Assembly (NCBI RefSeq): GCF_005771535.1
Contig: NZ_VANU01000002.1
Coordinates: 434,001-498,000 of the forward strand
Origin: Arcobacter arenosus
Lineage (GTDB): Bacteria; Campylobacterota; Campylobacteria; Campylobacterales; Arcobacteraceae
Length of the DNA stretch: 64,000 bases
Reading direction: 5' to 3'
Shown one piece after another: positions 1 through 8,939 of the stretch (the stretch's first letter is position 1; each line of letters starts with the position of its first letter). The translations under genes were made by a program, and so were the position numbers. The notes under the pieces were generated by a model, which was not told the origin of the DNA, made no database searches, and worked only from the letters and a program-made list of their open reading frames with translations.

Positions 1-75
1 CATTTAGATCATTGTCTTGAAGTTTTAGATTTTGATATAACTAATAAAAAGAATAAATTTCTTTTTGCTAACTAA
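1..75 (+). CDS. C-terminal tail of a GntR/FCD-type transcriptional regulator (partial)
   Basis: Only the last 24 codons of this gene are inside the window, reading HLDHCLEVLDFD and ending in a TAA at 73-75. The HLDH-x2-EVL pattern resembles the last helix of FCD-domain GntR regulators, but so short a piece cannot prove the family. Two things support the guess: it lies directly upstream of the allantoin genes on the same strand, and two TTGTAGACAA palindromes, the type of site bound by FCD regulators, lie between it and puuE. If correct, it probably regulates the allantoin genes. Any other protein with a similar C-terminal helix is possible. Confidence 0.4.
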   Translation, partial: HLDHCLEVLDFDITNKKNKFLFAN

Positions 76-110
76 GTAGTTCTCCAACTTAGTTAATTCT
101 ACTTTTTTAT
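69..110 (+). terminator. Hairpin terminator after the partial regulator gene
   Basis: A 9-bp perfect stem (69-77 with 87-95, 9-base loop) is followed by a T-rich tract at about 97-107. The left arm overlaps the stop codon of the upstream gene, a usual position for an intrinsic terminator. It separates that gene from the allantoin genes. Confidence 0.6.
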
Positions 111-142
111 TAAAAAAACAATTGTATAAAAAATAGACACAA

Positions 143-167
143 ATTGTAGACAATCATTGTAGACAAT
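143..167 (+). promoter_or_regulatory. Tandem ATTGT-AG-ACAAT palindromes, candidate GntR/FCD operator
   Basis: The palindrome ATTGTAGACAAT occurs twice, at 143-154 and 156-167, as a direct repeat with a 13-bp period. The core TTGT-N2-ACAA matches the general form of FCD-type GntR operators (family knowledge). The sites lie 64-88 bp before the puuE start and just upstream of AT-rich -10-like sequences (TAAAAT at 172-177, TATAAA at 183-188). A regulator bound here could control the allantoin genes. Which -10 is used cannot be decided. Confidence 0.5.
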
Positions 168-230
168 CTGCTAAAATTCTCTTATAAATAAATTAAGAAG
201 TCTTTTTGACTTTTTTTATGAGAGAAAAAA

Positions 231-1139
231 ATGATTTATGAAAACTATCCAAGAGATTTAATCGGTTATTCAAATGAGCCTATAAATCCAAAATGGCCTA
301 ACAATGCAAAAATAGCTTTACAGTTTGTTTTAAACTATGAAGAGGGTGCTGAAAATTGCATCTTACATGGTGATGAGGCTAGTGAGGTTTTTCTATCAGA
401 AATGAATAATCCACAAGCTTTTTATAATCAAAGACACAAATCCATTGAATCTTTATATGAATATGGTTCAAGAGTTGGGGTTTGGAGATTATTAGAACTG
501 TTTAAAGATTTTGATATCCCTGTAACAATTTTTGCAGTTGCAATGGCAATTGCAAGAAATCCAAAACTAGCTGAATATCTTGCCCTTAACAATTACGACA
601 TCTGTTCCCATGGATATAGATGGATTAACTATCAAACAATTGAAGAATCAATTGAAAGAGACCACTTATATAAAAGTATTGAAGTATTAGAAAAAATGAT
701 TGGTACTAGACCACTTGGTTGGTACACTGGACGTGATAGTGAAAATACTAGAAAACTAGTAGTTCAAGAGGGTGGATTTTTATATGATAGTGATGCTTAC
801 AACGATGATTTGCCTTACTTTTCCCCTGAACTTTCAAGTAAAAAACATTTAGTAATTCCATATACAATGGATACAAATGATATGCGATTTGTATTTGGTG
901 GATTTAATCATAGCGATGAGTTTTTCAACTACTTAAAAGATAGTTTTGACTGTCTTTATGAAGAGGGGCAAACTAGTCCAAAAATGATGAATATAGGGAT
1001 GCACTGTCGAATTTTAGGAAGACCTGGAAGATTTCAAGCTATCAAAAGATTTTTAGAATATGTAAAACAATTTGATGATGTATGGTTTTGTAAAAGAATA
1101 GATATAGCCAACCATTGGCACAAAAATTTCAATATATAG
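231..1139 (+). CDS. puuE: Allantoinase, PuuE family (polysaccharide-deacetylase fold)
   Basis: Hydrolyses allantoin to allantoate in the cytoplasm. The 302-residue protein matches the PuuE type and not the amidohydrolase AllB: it opens with the PuuE signature YPRDLIGY and WPNNAKIALQFVLNYEEG, followed by LHGD, and carries SHGYRWI near residue 125 in the NodB-like deacetylase fold. Length is usual for the family (about 300). ATG at 231 follows GAGAGAAAAAA. It is the first gene after two candidate operators and is followed within 10 bp by allantoicase, so it likely starts the operon. Assignment is strong because the two following genes encode the next two steps. Confidence 0.93.
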   Translation: MIYENYPRDLIGYSNEPINPKWPNNAKIALQFVLNYEEGAENCILHGDEASEVFLSEMNNPQAFYNQRHKSIESLYEYGSRVGVWRLLELFKDFDIPVTIFAVAMAIARNPKLAEYLALNNYDICSHGYRWINYQTIEESIERDHLYKSIEVLEKMIGTRPLGWYTGRDSENTRKLVVQEGGFLYDSDAYNDDLPYFSPELSSKKHLVIPYTMDTNDMRFVFGGFNHSDEFFNYLKDSFDCLYEEGQTSPKMMNIGMHCRILGRPGRFQAIKRFLEYVKQFDDVWFCKRIDIANHWHKNFNI

Positions 1140-1147
1140 GAATATTA

Positions 1148-2161
1148 ATGACAACTAATAATGAAGTGAATAACTTAACAAATGTAGCAAGTATTGACCT
1201 TGGAGCAAATGTAATTTATACAACGGATGAATTCTTTGCAGCTGCAAATAGAATGTTAGCAGAGACATCTGCTGTTTTTAAAGATGAGTATGATGAAAAT
1301 GGTCACTGGATGGATGGTTGGGAAACCAGAAGAAAAAGAGTTGAAGGAAATGACCATTGTATTATTAAACTTGGTGGCTTATCAAAAATTGAATCTTTTT
1401 TAGTTGACACTTCACATTTTAGAGGAAACTATCCCTTAGCCGTTTCTATTAAAGGATGTAGTGCAAAAGGTGTAAATGATGAAGAGTTTATTTCAAAAAA
1501 AGATGATTTTCAATGGATTGAATTATTAGAACAGAGTAACTTAAAGGGTGATTCAAAACACTATTTTGATTGTAATTCATATGAAGAGTTAACTCATTTA
1601 AGAATGGATATTTATCCTGATGGTGGAATTGCTAGATTTAAAGCATTTGGTACTTTATGTTTTGATGAACAGCTATATGGAAAAGAAAATGTAAATGTAA
1701 CTTCAATGAGAAATGGGGCAAGGGCAGTTTATGCAAATAATGAATTCTTTGGACCATTAAAAAATATCTTAAAAGATAATGTTGCAATTAATATGGGAGA
1801 TGGTTGGGAAACTAGAAGAAGGAGAGAACCAGGATATGATTGGGGGATTATAGAGTTAGCACAGCCAGCAATTATTGATAATATAATGGTTGATACAAAT
1901 TTCTTTAAAGGAAATTATGCTGATTCATTTTCTATTTGTGCCGCATATTTAGATGAGACTACTGATAGTGCAGTAGTTACTCAAAGTATGTTTTGGGAAG
2001 AGTTAGTATCTAAACAAAAACTACAAATGGATTCACAACATGAGTTTGATAATTCATATATCTTACATAATAAACCAGTAACACATATAAGGATGAATAT
2101 CTTTCCTGATGGTGGTATTTCAAGACTTAAAATGTATGGAAAATTTGTTAAGAAAGCCTAA
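1148..2161 (+). CDS. alc: Allantoicase
   Basis: Cleaves allantoate to ureidoglycolate and urea. The protein has two related halves, as known allantoicases do: MDGWETRRKR and MDIYPDGGIARFK in the first, and GDGWETRRRREPGYDW and MNIFPDGGISRLK in the second. An ATG at 1115 would overlap puuE by 25 bp. The ATG at 1148 is preferred because TAGGAAT lies just before it, giving 337 residues, normal for the family. It sits between puuE and allA with minimal spacing, so the three are probably co-transcribed. Confidence 0.93.
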   Translation: MTTNNEVNNLTNVASIDLGANVIYTTDEFFAAANRMLAETSAVFKDEYDENGHWMDGWETRRKRVEGNDHCIIKLGGLSKIESFLVDTSHFRGNYPLAVSIKGCSAKGVNDEEFISKKDDFQWIELLEQSNLKGDSKHYFDCNSYEELTHLRMDIYPDGGIARFKAFGTLCFDEQLYGKENVNVTSMRNGARAVYANNEFFGPLKNILKDNVAINMGDGWETRRRREPGYDWGIIELAQPAIIDNIMVDTNFFKGNYADSFSICAAYLDETTDSAVVTQSMFWEELVSKQKLQMDSQHEFDNSYILHNKPVTHIRMNIFPDGGISRLKMYGKFVKKA

Positions 2162-2163
2162 TT

Positions 2164-2679
2164 ATGAGTCTAGTTTTAAAGCCTATTGATTTAGCATCTG
2201 AGTCTTTTAAAGATTATGGAAAAGTTATAAGTGTTGAAAACACAAATTCTATAATCATAAACGATGGTTTTGCACAAAAACATTACAACCTTTGCGATAT
2301 GGATGCAACTGAAAAAAATGGAGTTTCAACACTGCATATTTATATAGCTAAAAAAAGGGAATTTCCTTTAGTTATTAATATGTTAGAAAAACATCCATAT
2401 TTTTCTCAAACATTTATGCCAAGAGATAATAAACCTTTTTTAGTGGTAGTTGCTTTGGGCGATAAAAAACCAGATTTAAGTACTTTGAAGGTTTTTAAAA
2501 CAAATGGAAATCAAGGGGTTTTTTATAAAAGGGGAATTTGGCATTTCCCTTTAATCTCAATTGAAGACAATGAACAATTTATCGTAATTGATAGAAACGA
2601 TTTAGGTAAAAAAGAAAATAAACTTGAAGATTGTATTGAAATTAATATTGATACAAAAATAGAAGTATTGGATAAATAA
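2164..2679 (+). CDS. allA: Ureidoglycolate lyase
   Basis: Splits ureidoglycolate into glyoxylate and urea, the last step of the allantoicase route. The 171-residue protein has family features: an N-terminal LKPIDLASESFKDYGKVI, an HIYIAKKREFPL strand with the next helix MLEKHPYFSQTFMP, and GVFYKRGIWHFPL near residue 120, which supplies the conserved His of the cupin-like site. It begins 2 bp after alc stops. The glyoxylate it makes matches malate synthase encoded downstream. The amidohydrolase AllC/UAH route is not represented in this window. Confidence 0.92.
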   Translation: MSLVLKPIDLASESFKDYGKVISVENTNSIIINDGFAQKHYNLCDMDATEKNGVSTLHIYIAKKREFPLVINMLEKHPYFSQTFMPRDNKPFLVVVALGDKKPDLSTLKVFKTNGNQGVFYKRGIWHFPLISIEDNEQFIVIDRNDLGKKENKLEDCIEINIDTKIEVLDK

Positions 2680-2715
2680 AATGAAATTTTTGAAAATAAA
2701 AAGTCCACCTTGAAG

Positions 2716-2797
2716 ATGACTTTTAAGCTCTCACAAAAAAGTCATACGGGCAATGTGATTATAAAAAAAACAACGTAAAAAGTTGTTTAAAGAGAGC
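2716..2797 (+). promoter_or_regulatory. Structured leader with possible pseudoknot before the NCS1 permease
   Basis: A 9-bp hairpin (2716-2724 with 2737-2745) carries GCTCTC in its loop (2727-2732). A second hairpin, AACAAC/GTTGTT, follows at about 2769-2787. Immediately after it is GAGAGC (2792-2797), the exact complement of the first loop, so an H-type pseudoknot could form. TCACA (2731-2735) could instead pair with TGTGA (2754-2758). The permease start follows about 55 bases later. I do not recognise a known riboswitch class. A cis-regulatory RNA is inferred. Confidence 0.4.
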
Positions 2798-2851
2798 CGG
2801 TTATTTGGGGAATGTTTATAAATGTATTTAAATAAAAAGGGAAAAATAACA

Positions 2852-4276
2852 ATGATTAAGAATATTAATAATGATTCTTTGGCTCCAACGTTAAAGAGTG
2901 AAAAAAAATGGAAATGGTTTGAGGTGTCAAATATTTGGGCAAATGATATACAAAGTTTATTTGGATATACCCTTGTGGCATCACTTTTTATAAGTTATCA
3001 AGTTACAGGTTGGACTGCTTTTTTTGCACTTATAGTAGCAGGTTTATTAGTTACATTTTTAGTTAATATCTCAGGAAAAGCGGGGGTTGATTATGGGATT
3101 CCATATCCTGTATTAGCAAGATCTAGTATGGGGATTAAAGGAGCAAAACTTTCAGCAATCATTAGGGCAATTGTCGCTGTTTTTTGGTTTGGGGTTCAAA
3201 CATATTTTGCTTCTACAGCACTTCATCTTTTAATTACTGCCTTAACAGGAATTAAATTAGAAACAACATATTTGGGAATTGATGCTATTGGATGGTTATC
3301 ATTTTTTGTAGTTTGGGTTTTACAAATGGTTATTTTTTCAAAGGGTATGAATTGGGTTTCTAAGTTTTTAAATTTTGCAGCTCCTTTTGTTTATATAATT
3401 ATGATTGGTTTATTAATTGTTTTATGGAGTAAATCAGGTGGTGAGTTATTTAGTGCCGCAAATAATATATTTTCAAATGAACAATCAAGTTTAAGTAGTG
3501 AGATTAATGGTTTTTTTGCAATTGTTGGAACTATGATTGCATATTTTGCAGCTGTTATGATTAACTTTAGTGACTTTTCTAGATATGCAAAAGATAATAA
3601 ATCAATGGTAGTTGGAAATCTTGTAGGACTTCCTTTTAATATGGTTTTATTTTCTGCTTTAGCCCTTTTAATTACAGCTGGTTCTGTTGTTGTATTTGGT
3701 GAAAAACTTACTAACCCTATGGATATTGTTGAAAAAGCAGATAGTACAATCTTAAGTTTAGTTGCGGCAATTACATTTTTTACTGCAACAGTTGGAATTA
3801 ATTTAGTAGCAAACTTTATTCCTGCTGTTAATGGTATTTCAAATTTAGCACCTAAAAAACTATCATTTAAAAAATCAGGGCTTATTACCTCTTTATTTGC
3901 ACTTATAATTGGAGGATTTTGGGTAAGCTTTATTAGTCAAGTTGGAATTAGTCCAATAGTTAATACTCTAGGTGCTACCTTAGCTCCCTTATATGGAATT
4001 TTAGTAATTGATTATTTTTTAGTTAAAAAACAAACTTTAGATATAGATTCTTTATATGATGAGTCACAAGATAGTGAATATTTTTATGAAAATGGATGGA
4101 ACAATAGTTCAATTATTGCTTTTTTAATAGGTGCAACATTTTCTATTTGCACTGTTTGGATTGAATCTTTAAGTTCATTAAATGGATATGGATGGATAAT
4201 TGGAGCAATTTTAGGGGCAACAGTACATTTAGTTCTATCAAAAAAAGAAACACAAAATCAATTAGCTTTTAATTAA
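2852..4276 (+). CDS. NCS1-family permease, probably for allantoin
   Basis: Inner-membrane nucleobase:cation symporter-1 family transporter (cytosine, purine, uracil, hydantoin, allantoin). Twelve hydrophobic segments are visible. The family motifs WFEVSNIWANDIQSLFGYTL near the start, GVDYGIPYPVLARSSMGIKG and FSDFSRYAKDNK are present. The ATG at 2822 has no good ribosome site. The ATG at 2852 follows AAGGGA at 9 bp and is preferred (474 residues). Allantoin as substrate is inferred from its place between allA and malate synthase. Uracil or another hydantoin cannot be excluded from sequence alone. Confidence 0.85.
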   Translation: MIKNINNDSLAPTLKSEKKWKWFEVSNIWANDIQSLFGYTLVASLFISYQVTGWTAFFALIVAGLLVTFLVNISGKAGVDYGIPYPVLARSSMGIKGAKLSAIIRAIVAVFWFGVQTYFASTALHLLITALTGIKLETTYLGIDAIGWLSFFVVWVLQMVIFSKGMNWVSKFLNFAAPFVYIIMIGLLIVLWSKSGGELFSAANNIFSNEQSSLSSEINGFFAIVGTMIAYFAAVMINFSDFSRYAKDNKSMVVGNLVGLPFNMVLFSALALLITAGSVVVFGEKLTNPMDIVEKADSTILSLVAAITFFTATVGINLVANFIPAVNGISNLAPKKLSFKKSGLITSLFALIIGGFWVSFISQVGISPIVNTLGATLAPLYGILVIDYFLVKKQTLDIDSLYDESQDSEYFYENGWNNSSIIAFLIGATFSICTVWIESLSSLNGYGWIIGAILGATVHLVLSKKETQNQLAFN

Positions 4277-4286
4277 AAGAGGGAAA

Positions 4287-6461
4287 ATGGAAAATAGAAT
4301 TTATCAAGGAAATCTAAAAGTAGAAAACTCTTTGTTTAATCTAATAAATGAAGAGATTCTTCCAACAACAACTATTTCAAAAGAAAAGTTTTGGGCTAGT
4401 TTTGAAAATATTATTGAAGAATTAACACAAGAAAATAAAAATTTATTAGAAAAAAGAGATACCTTACAATCTCTAATTGATTCATGGCATCAAAATAATA
4501 AATATGATGCCAACAATTTAGTTGAATATAAAAACTTTTTAAAACAAATTGGTTATTTAATTGAATCAAATGAGAGTTTTGAAGTTGAAACTTTAAATGT
4601 AGATGAGGAGATAGCTATTCAAGCTGGACCACAACTTGTAGTTCCTGTTAAAAATGCTAGGTTTGCATTAAATGCAGCAAATGCTAGATGGGGGAGTTTA
4701 TATGATGCCTTATATGGAACTGATGTTATCTCAAAAGAGGGTGACTTAGCACCAACAAAAGAGTATAACATCAAAAGAGGTGAGGCTGTTGTTTCCTATG
4801 CAAAAAAGTTTTTAGATGAATCAATACCATTAGAAAATGGCTCATTTAAAGATGTAAAAGAGTTTAAAATTTATGAAGATACTCTTCAATTTATTTTAAC
4901 TGATAATTCAACAACAAATTTAATAAATAAAGAAAAATTTCTTGGATATATATCAAATAAAACAAACCCTAAAGCATTGATTTTTAAAAACAATAATTTA
5001 CATATTCAAATTTTATTAGATAAACAAAGCTTCATAGGAAAGCTTGATATTGCAGGAATCAAAGATATAGTTTTAGAATCAGCAGTTTCTACAATTATGG
5101 ATTGTGAAGATTCAATTGCAGCAGTAGATGCCCTAGATAAAGTTGAAGTTTATAGAAATTGGTTTGGTTTGATGAAAGGGGATTTAGAAGAAAGCTTTTT
5201 AAAAGATGGTAAAACAATTACTAGAAAACTAAATGATGATATTGTTTATAAATCTTTAGATGGGAAAGAAAAAGTTTTACATGGAAGAAGTTTATTATTT
5301 GTTAGAAATGTAGGTCATCTTATGACAAATCCTGCAATTTTAGATAAAAATGATGAAGAGGTTTTTGAAGGAATTATGGATTGTATGATTACAGTTTTAT
5401 GCTCTCTTGTAGATATTGAACAAAAAAATTCTAAATCTAACTCTAGAGAAAAAAGTGTTTATATTGTAAAACCAAAAATGCATGGGCCAGAGGAGGTTGC
5501 CTTTGCCGTTAAACTTTTTGAAAAGGTAGAAAAAGCTTTAAATATTCCTAAAAATACAATAAAGATTGGGATTATGGATGAAGAGAGACGTACAACTATA
5601 AATCTAAAAGAGTGTATAAAAGAAGCAAAACAAAGAGTTGTATTTATCAACACTGGATTTTTGGATAGAACAGGTGATGAGATTCATACCTCTATGTTAG
5701 CTGGAGCTTTTGTTGCAAAAACAAAAATGAAAGAACAAACTTGGATAAAAGCTTATGAAAGTTGGAATGTTGATATTGGTTTAGAGTGTGGTTTACAAGG
5801 AAAAGCTCAAATTGGTAAAGGGATGTGGGCAATGCCCGATGAGATGGCAAAAATGATGACTGAAAAAATTTCTCATCCAAAATCTGGTGCAAATACAGCT
5901 TGGGTTCCATCTCCCACTGCTGCAGTTTTGCACGCAATGCATTATCATAAAATAAATGTTTTTGAAATTCAAAATGAATTAAAAAATAAAAAAAGAGCAT
6001 CTATTGATGAACTTCTAAGCCTTGCACTTTTAGATGAAAATGAGATTATGAGTAAAGATGAAATAAAAAAAGAACTTGATAACAATGCCCAAAGTATTTT
6101 AGGCTATGTTGTAAGATGGATTGATGCAGGTATAGGATGTTCAAAAGTTCCAGATATAAATAATATTGCACTTATGGAAGATAGAGCAACCCTTAGAATC
6201 TCATCTCAACATTTAGCAAATTGGATTGAGCATGGTATTTGTACTAAAGATGAGGTAATGGATTCTTTAAAAAATATGGCAATTATTGTTGATAAGCAAA
6301 ATGAAAACGACCCATCTTATATAAATATGGCACCTTTATATGATGGCTTTGCATTTAAATCTGCTTGTGATTTAGTATTTAAGGGAAAAGCTCAACCATC
6401 GGGTTATACAGAACCATTATTACATAAATATAGACAGGAATTTAAGTTAAATAACTTATAA
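4287..6461 (+). CDS. glcB: Malate synthase G
   Basis: Condenses glyoxylate with acetyl-CoA to malate. At 724 residues it has the length of the monomeric G isoform, not the shorter A isoform. Visible signatures are MDCEDSIAAVDALDKV near residue 271, KPKMHGPEEVAFA near 395, LDRTGDEIHTSM and MWAMPDEMA. It starts 10 bp after the permease with AAGAGGGAAA before the ATG. Its position next to allA says its job here is to use allantoin-derived glyoxylate. No isocitrate lyase is nearby, which fits a dedicated role. Confidence 0.95.
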   Translation: MENRIYQGNLKVENSLFNLINEEILPTTTISKEKFWASFENIIEELTQENKNLLEKRDTLQSLIDSWHQNNKYDANNLVEYKNFLKQIGYLIESNESFEVETLNVDEEIAIQAGPQLVVPVKNARFALNAANARWGSLYDALYGTDVISKEGDLAPTKEYNIKRGEAVVSYAKKFLDESIPLENGSFKDVKEFKIYEDTLQFILTDNSTTNLINKEKFLGYISNKTNPKALIFKNNNLHIQILLDKQSFIGKLDIAGIKDIVLESAVSTIMDCEDSIAAVDALDKVEVYRNWFGLMKGDLEESFLKDGKTITRKLNDDIVYKSLDGKEKVLHGRSLLFVRNVGHLMTNPAILDKNDEEVFEGIMDCMITVLCSLVDIEQKNSKSNSREKSVYIVKPKMHGPEEVAFAVKLFEKVEKALNIPKNTIKIGIMDEERRTTINLKECIKEAKQRVVFINTGFLDRTGDEIHTSMLAGAFVAKTKMKEQTWIKAYESWNVDIGLECGLQGKAQIGKGMWAMPDEMAKMMTEKISHPKSGANTAWVPSPTAAVLHAMHYHKINVFEIQNELKNKKRASIDELLSLALLDENEIMSKDEIKKELDNNAQSILGYVVRWIDAGIGCSKVPDINNIALMEDRATLRISSQHLANWIEHGICTKDEVMDSLKNMAIIVDKQNENDPSYINMAPLYDGFAFKSACDLVFKGKAQPSGYTEPLLHKYRQEFKLNNL

Positions 6462-6473
6462 AACTGCTTATAA

Positions 6474-6530
6474 AGTAAACAATTGTAAATATAGTAAACT
6501 ATATTTTTTGGATAAAATATTGCACAAAAC
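6474..6530 (+). promoter_or_regulatory. Palindrome and promoter region upstream of the urease genes
   Basis: A 20-bp palindrome (6487-6506, arms AAATATAG/CTATATTT, 4-base centre) overlaps a direct repeat AGTAAAC (6474-6480 and 6493-6499). Downstream is a weak -10-like TAAAAT near 6513-6518, then a strong AAAGGAGGTG ribosome site at 6531-6540 before ureAB. A regulator-binding site is inferred. It does not resemble the puuE palindromes. Confidence 0.35.
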
Positions 6531-6544
6531 AAAGGAGGTGTTGG

Positions 6545-7228
6545 ATGTTTTTAACAAATCGTGAACAAGAAAAATTGATGATTTATACAGCTTCAAAGCT
6601 TGCACTTGAAAGAAAAGAAAAGGGATTACAACTAAATTTTCCAGAAGCAAACGCAATTATAAGTTCATTTATACTTGAAGGTGCTAGAGAGGGGAAAAGT
6701 GTTGCCCAACTTATGGTAGAAGCTACTAAAGTTTTAAAAGCTGATGATGTAATGCCAGGTGTTGCTTCAATGATGCATATGGTTCAAACAGAAGCTACTT
6801 TTGATGATGGTACAAAACTTGTTACAGTTCACAATCCAATACCTGTAAACAAAACTGAAATTACTCCTGGTGAATATTTTATTGATGAGGGAGAAATTGA
6901 ATTAAATGAAGGTAGTGAAGTTACTACAATAGAAGTTGAAAATGTTGGAGATAGACCTATTCAAGTTGGTTCGCACTATCACTTTTTTGAAACAAATGCT
7001 TTTTTAGATTTTGACAGGGAAAAAGCTTATGGTCAAAGATTAAATATTCCAAGTGGAACCTCTGTTAGATTTGAACCAGGGAGTAAAAAACTAATTGAAG
7101 TAGTTCCTTTTAAAGGGAAAAGATATATAGCTGGATTTAATGGTTTAGTAAATGGTTACTTAGATGAAGAAGAGACTAAAGAAAAAGCTATGAAAAACCT
7201 TGAAACATTTATAGGAGAAAGATCATGA
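6545..7228 (+). CDS. ureA: Urease gamma-beta fusion subunit
   Basis: Structural subunit of nickel urease, which hydrolyses urea to ammonia and carbon dioxide. Residues 1 to about 100 are the gamma domain ([25 protein letters not shown]) and about 105-227 the beta domain ([33 protein letters not shown]). The fused layout, called UreA in Helicobacter and UreAB in Arcobacter, is typical of Campylobacterota; most bacteria keep ureA and ureB apart. A strong AAAGGAGGTG ribosome site precedes it. Its last 4 bp overlap ureC, indicating translational coupling. Confidence 0.96.
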   Translation: MFLTNREQEKLMIYTASKLALERKEKGLQLNFPEANAIISSFILEGAREGKSVAQLMVEATKVLKADDVMPGVASMMHMVQTEATFDDGTKLVTVHNPIPVNKTEITPGEYFIDEGEIELNEGSEVTTIEVENVGDRPIQVGSHYHFFETNAFLDFDREKAYGQRLNIPSGTSVRFEPGSKKLIEVVPFKGKRYIAGFNGLVNGYLDEEETKEKAMKNLETFIGERS

Positions 7229-8928
7229 AAATCTCTAAATCAAAATATGCCTCAATGTATGGACCAACAACTGGTGACAGATTTAGACTTGCAGATACCT
7301 CTTTAATTGCAAAGATTGAAAAAGACTACACAACATATGGAGAAGAATCAAAATTTGGTGGTGGTAAAACTATTAGAGATGGAATGAGTCAATCTCCTTT
7401 AGCCGTTGATACAGCTGATTTAATCATAACAAATGCTGTGATTATAGATTATACAGGTATTTACAAAGCAGATATTGGAATCAAAGATGGAAAAATCTTG
7501 GCTATTGGAAAATCTGGAAATCCATATAACTGTGATGGTATTACAAAAGGTTTAGAAATTGGTGCAAACACTGAAATTCTTTCAGCAGAGGGCAAAATCA
7601 TAACTGCTGGTGGAATTGATTCACATATTCACTTTATAAGTCCTGGTCAAATAGATGAAGCCTTAGCTAGTGGAGTAACCACTATGATTGGTGGTGGAAC
7701 TGGTCCCAACACAGGAACAAATGCTACAACTTGTACTCCAGGTGAGTTTAATATTCAAAAGATGATAGAAGCAGTTGATGATTTGCCATTAAATTTTGGA
7801 TTTATGGGAAAAGGAAATAGTTCAAATTATGATGCTTTAAAAGTTCAAATTGAAGCTGGTGCAATGGGATTAAAACTTCACGAAGACTGGGGAACAACTC
7901 CAAATGCTATTGATACTTGTTTAAAAGTTGCAGATGATTTTGATGTTCAAGTGGCAATTCACACTGATACTTTAAATGAATCAGGATTTGTAGATAATAC
8001 AGTAAATGCTTTTGGTGGAAGAACTATACATACTTTCCACTCTGAGGGAGCAGGTGGTGGTCATGCCCCTGATATTATGAAAGTAGCAGGACTTGCTAAT
8101 ATTTTACCATCAAGTACAAACCCAACTTTGCCATATACAAAAAATACAATAGAAGAACACCTTGATATGCTTATGGTTTGTCACCATTTAAGTCCAAAAA
8201 TTCCTGAAGATGTAAGTTTTGCAGAAAGTAGAATTAGAGGGAATACTATTGCAGCAGAAGATGTTTTACATGATATTGGAGCAATATCAATTACAAGTTC
8301 AGACTCACAAGCTATGGGAAGAGTTGGTGAAGTGGTTACAAGAACTTGGCAAGTAGCTGATTCTATGAAAAAACAAAGGGGTGCTTTAGAGGGTGATGAT
8401 ACTTTAAGTGATAATGAAAGAATCAAAAGATATGTTGCAAAATATACTATAAATCCAGCAATTGCGTGTGGTATTGATGAACATGTAGGAAGTGTAGAAG
8501 TTGGTAAAATGGCTGATTTAGTTCTTTGGACTCCTGCATTTTTTGGAGTTAAACCAGAAATTATCATAAAAGGTGGATTTATAGCTTTAGCTATGATGGG
8601 TGATTCAAATGCATCTATTCCAACTCCAGAGCCAAATGTTTACAGACCTATGTTTGGAAGCTTAGGAAAAGCAGCAGCTAATACAAGTGCAATGTTTGTA
8701 TCCCATTTAGCAATTGATAAAGGGCTTGAAGAAAAACTTGATACAAAAAAAGTGATGCTTCCTGTTAAAAACACAAGAAATATTGGTAAAAAAGATATGA
8801 AGTTAAATGATTTTATTGGAGATATTCAAGTTGACCCTGAAACATATGATGTAACAGTAAATGGAGAAATTATAACTTCAAGTTACCAAGAAGAATTGCC
8901 AATGGCAAAAAAATACTTCTTGTTTTAG
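7225..8928 (+). CDS. ureC: Urease alpha (catalytic) subunit
   Basis: Carries the dinickel site of urease. All key residues are visible: His134 and His136 in SHIHF, the carbamylated Lys217 in GLKLHEDWG, His219, the [10 protein letters not shown] loop, [13 protein letters not shown] and the flap MVCHHL. Numbering of these matches the Klebsiella enzyme. The 567-residue length is standard. It overlaps ureAB by 4 bp and is followed 11 bp later by ureE. In Helicobacter nomenclature this is ureB. The protein appears intact and catalytically competent, provided the nickel-insertion chaperones are complete. Confidence 0.97.
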   Translation: MKISKSKYASMYGPTTGDRFRLADTSLIAKIEKDYTTYGEESKFGGGKTIRDGMSQSPLAVDTADLIITNAVIIDYTGIYKADIGIKDGKILAIGKSGNPYNCDGITKGLEIGANTEILSAEGKIITAGGIDSHIHFISPGQIDEALASGVTTMIGGGTGPNTGTNATTCTPGEFNIQKMIEAVDDLPLNFGFMGKGNSSNYDALKVQIEAGAMGLKLHEDWGTTPNAIDTCLKVADDFDVQVAIHTDTLNESGFVDNTVNAFGGRTIHTFHSEGAGGGHAPDIMKVAGLANILPSSTNPTLPYTKNTIEEHLDMLMVCHHLSPKIPEDVSFAESRIRGNTIAAEDVLHDIGAISITSSDSQAMGRVGEVVTRTWQVADSMKKQRGALEGDDTLSDNERIKRYVAKYTINPAIACGIDEHVGSVEVGKMADLVLWTPAFFGVKPEIIIKGGFIALAMMGDSNASIPTPEPNVYRPMFGSLGKAAANTSAMFVSHLAIDKGLEEKLDTKKVMLPVKNTRNIGKKDMKLNDFIGDIQVDPETYDVTVNGEIITSSYQEELPMAKKYFLF

Positions 8929-8939
8929 GAATAAATATT

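Noticed and set aside
124-138. GTATAAAAAATAGAC upstream of puuE as another GTA-N9-TAC box
   Set aside because: Right half is GAC rather than TAC and no -10 lies at the 22-23 bp spacing. Probably chance similarity.
1115-1150. Allantoicase start at 1115
   Set aside because: Would overlap puuE and add 11 unconserved residues; ATG at 1148 has the better ribosome site.
2716-2797. Known riboswitch classes (guanidine-I, -II, TPP, purine) for the permease leader
   Set aside because: I compared the leader from memory with their conserved cores and found none; I therefore report only a structured leader.
5692-6000. 102-codon minus-strand frame in glcB
   Set aside because: Shadow of malate synthase, no ribosome site and no recognisable domain.
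8181-8567. 128-codon frame on the minus strand within ureC
   Set aside because: Complete overlap with the conserved urease alpha gene; a shadow frame with low-complexity, unconserved protein.
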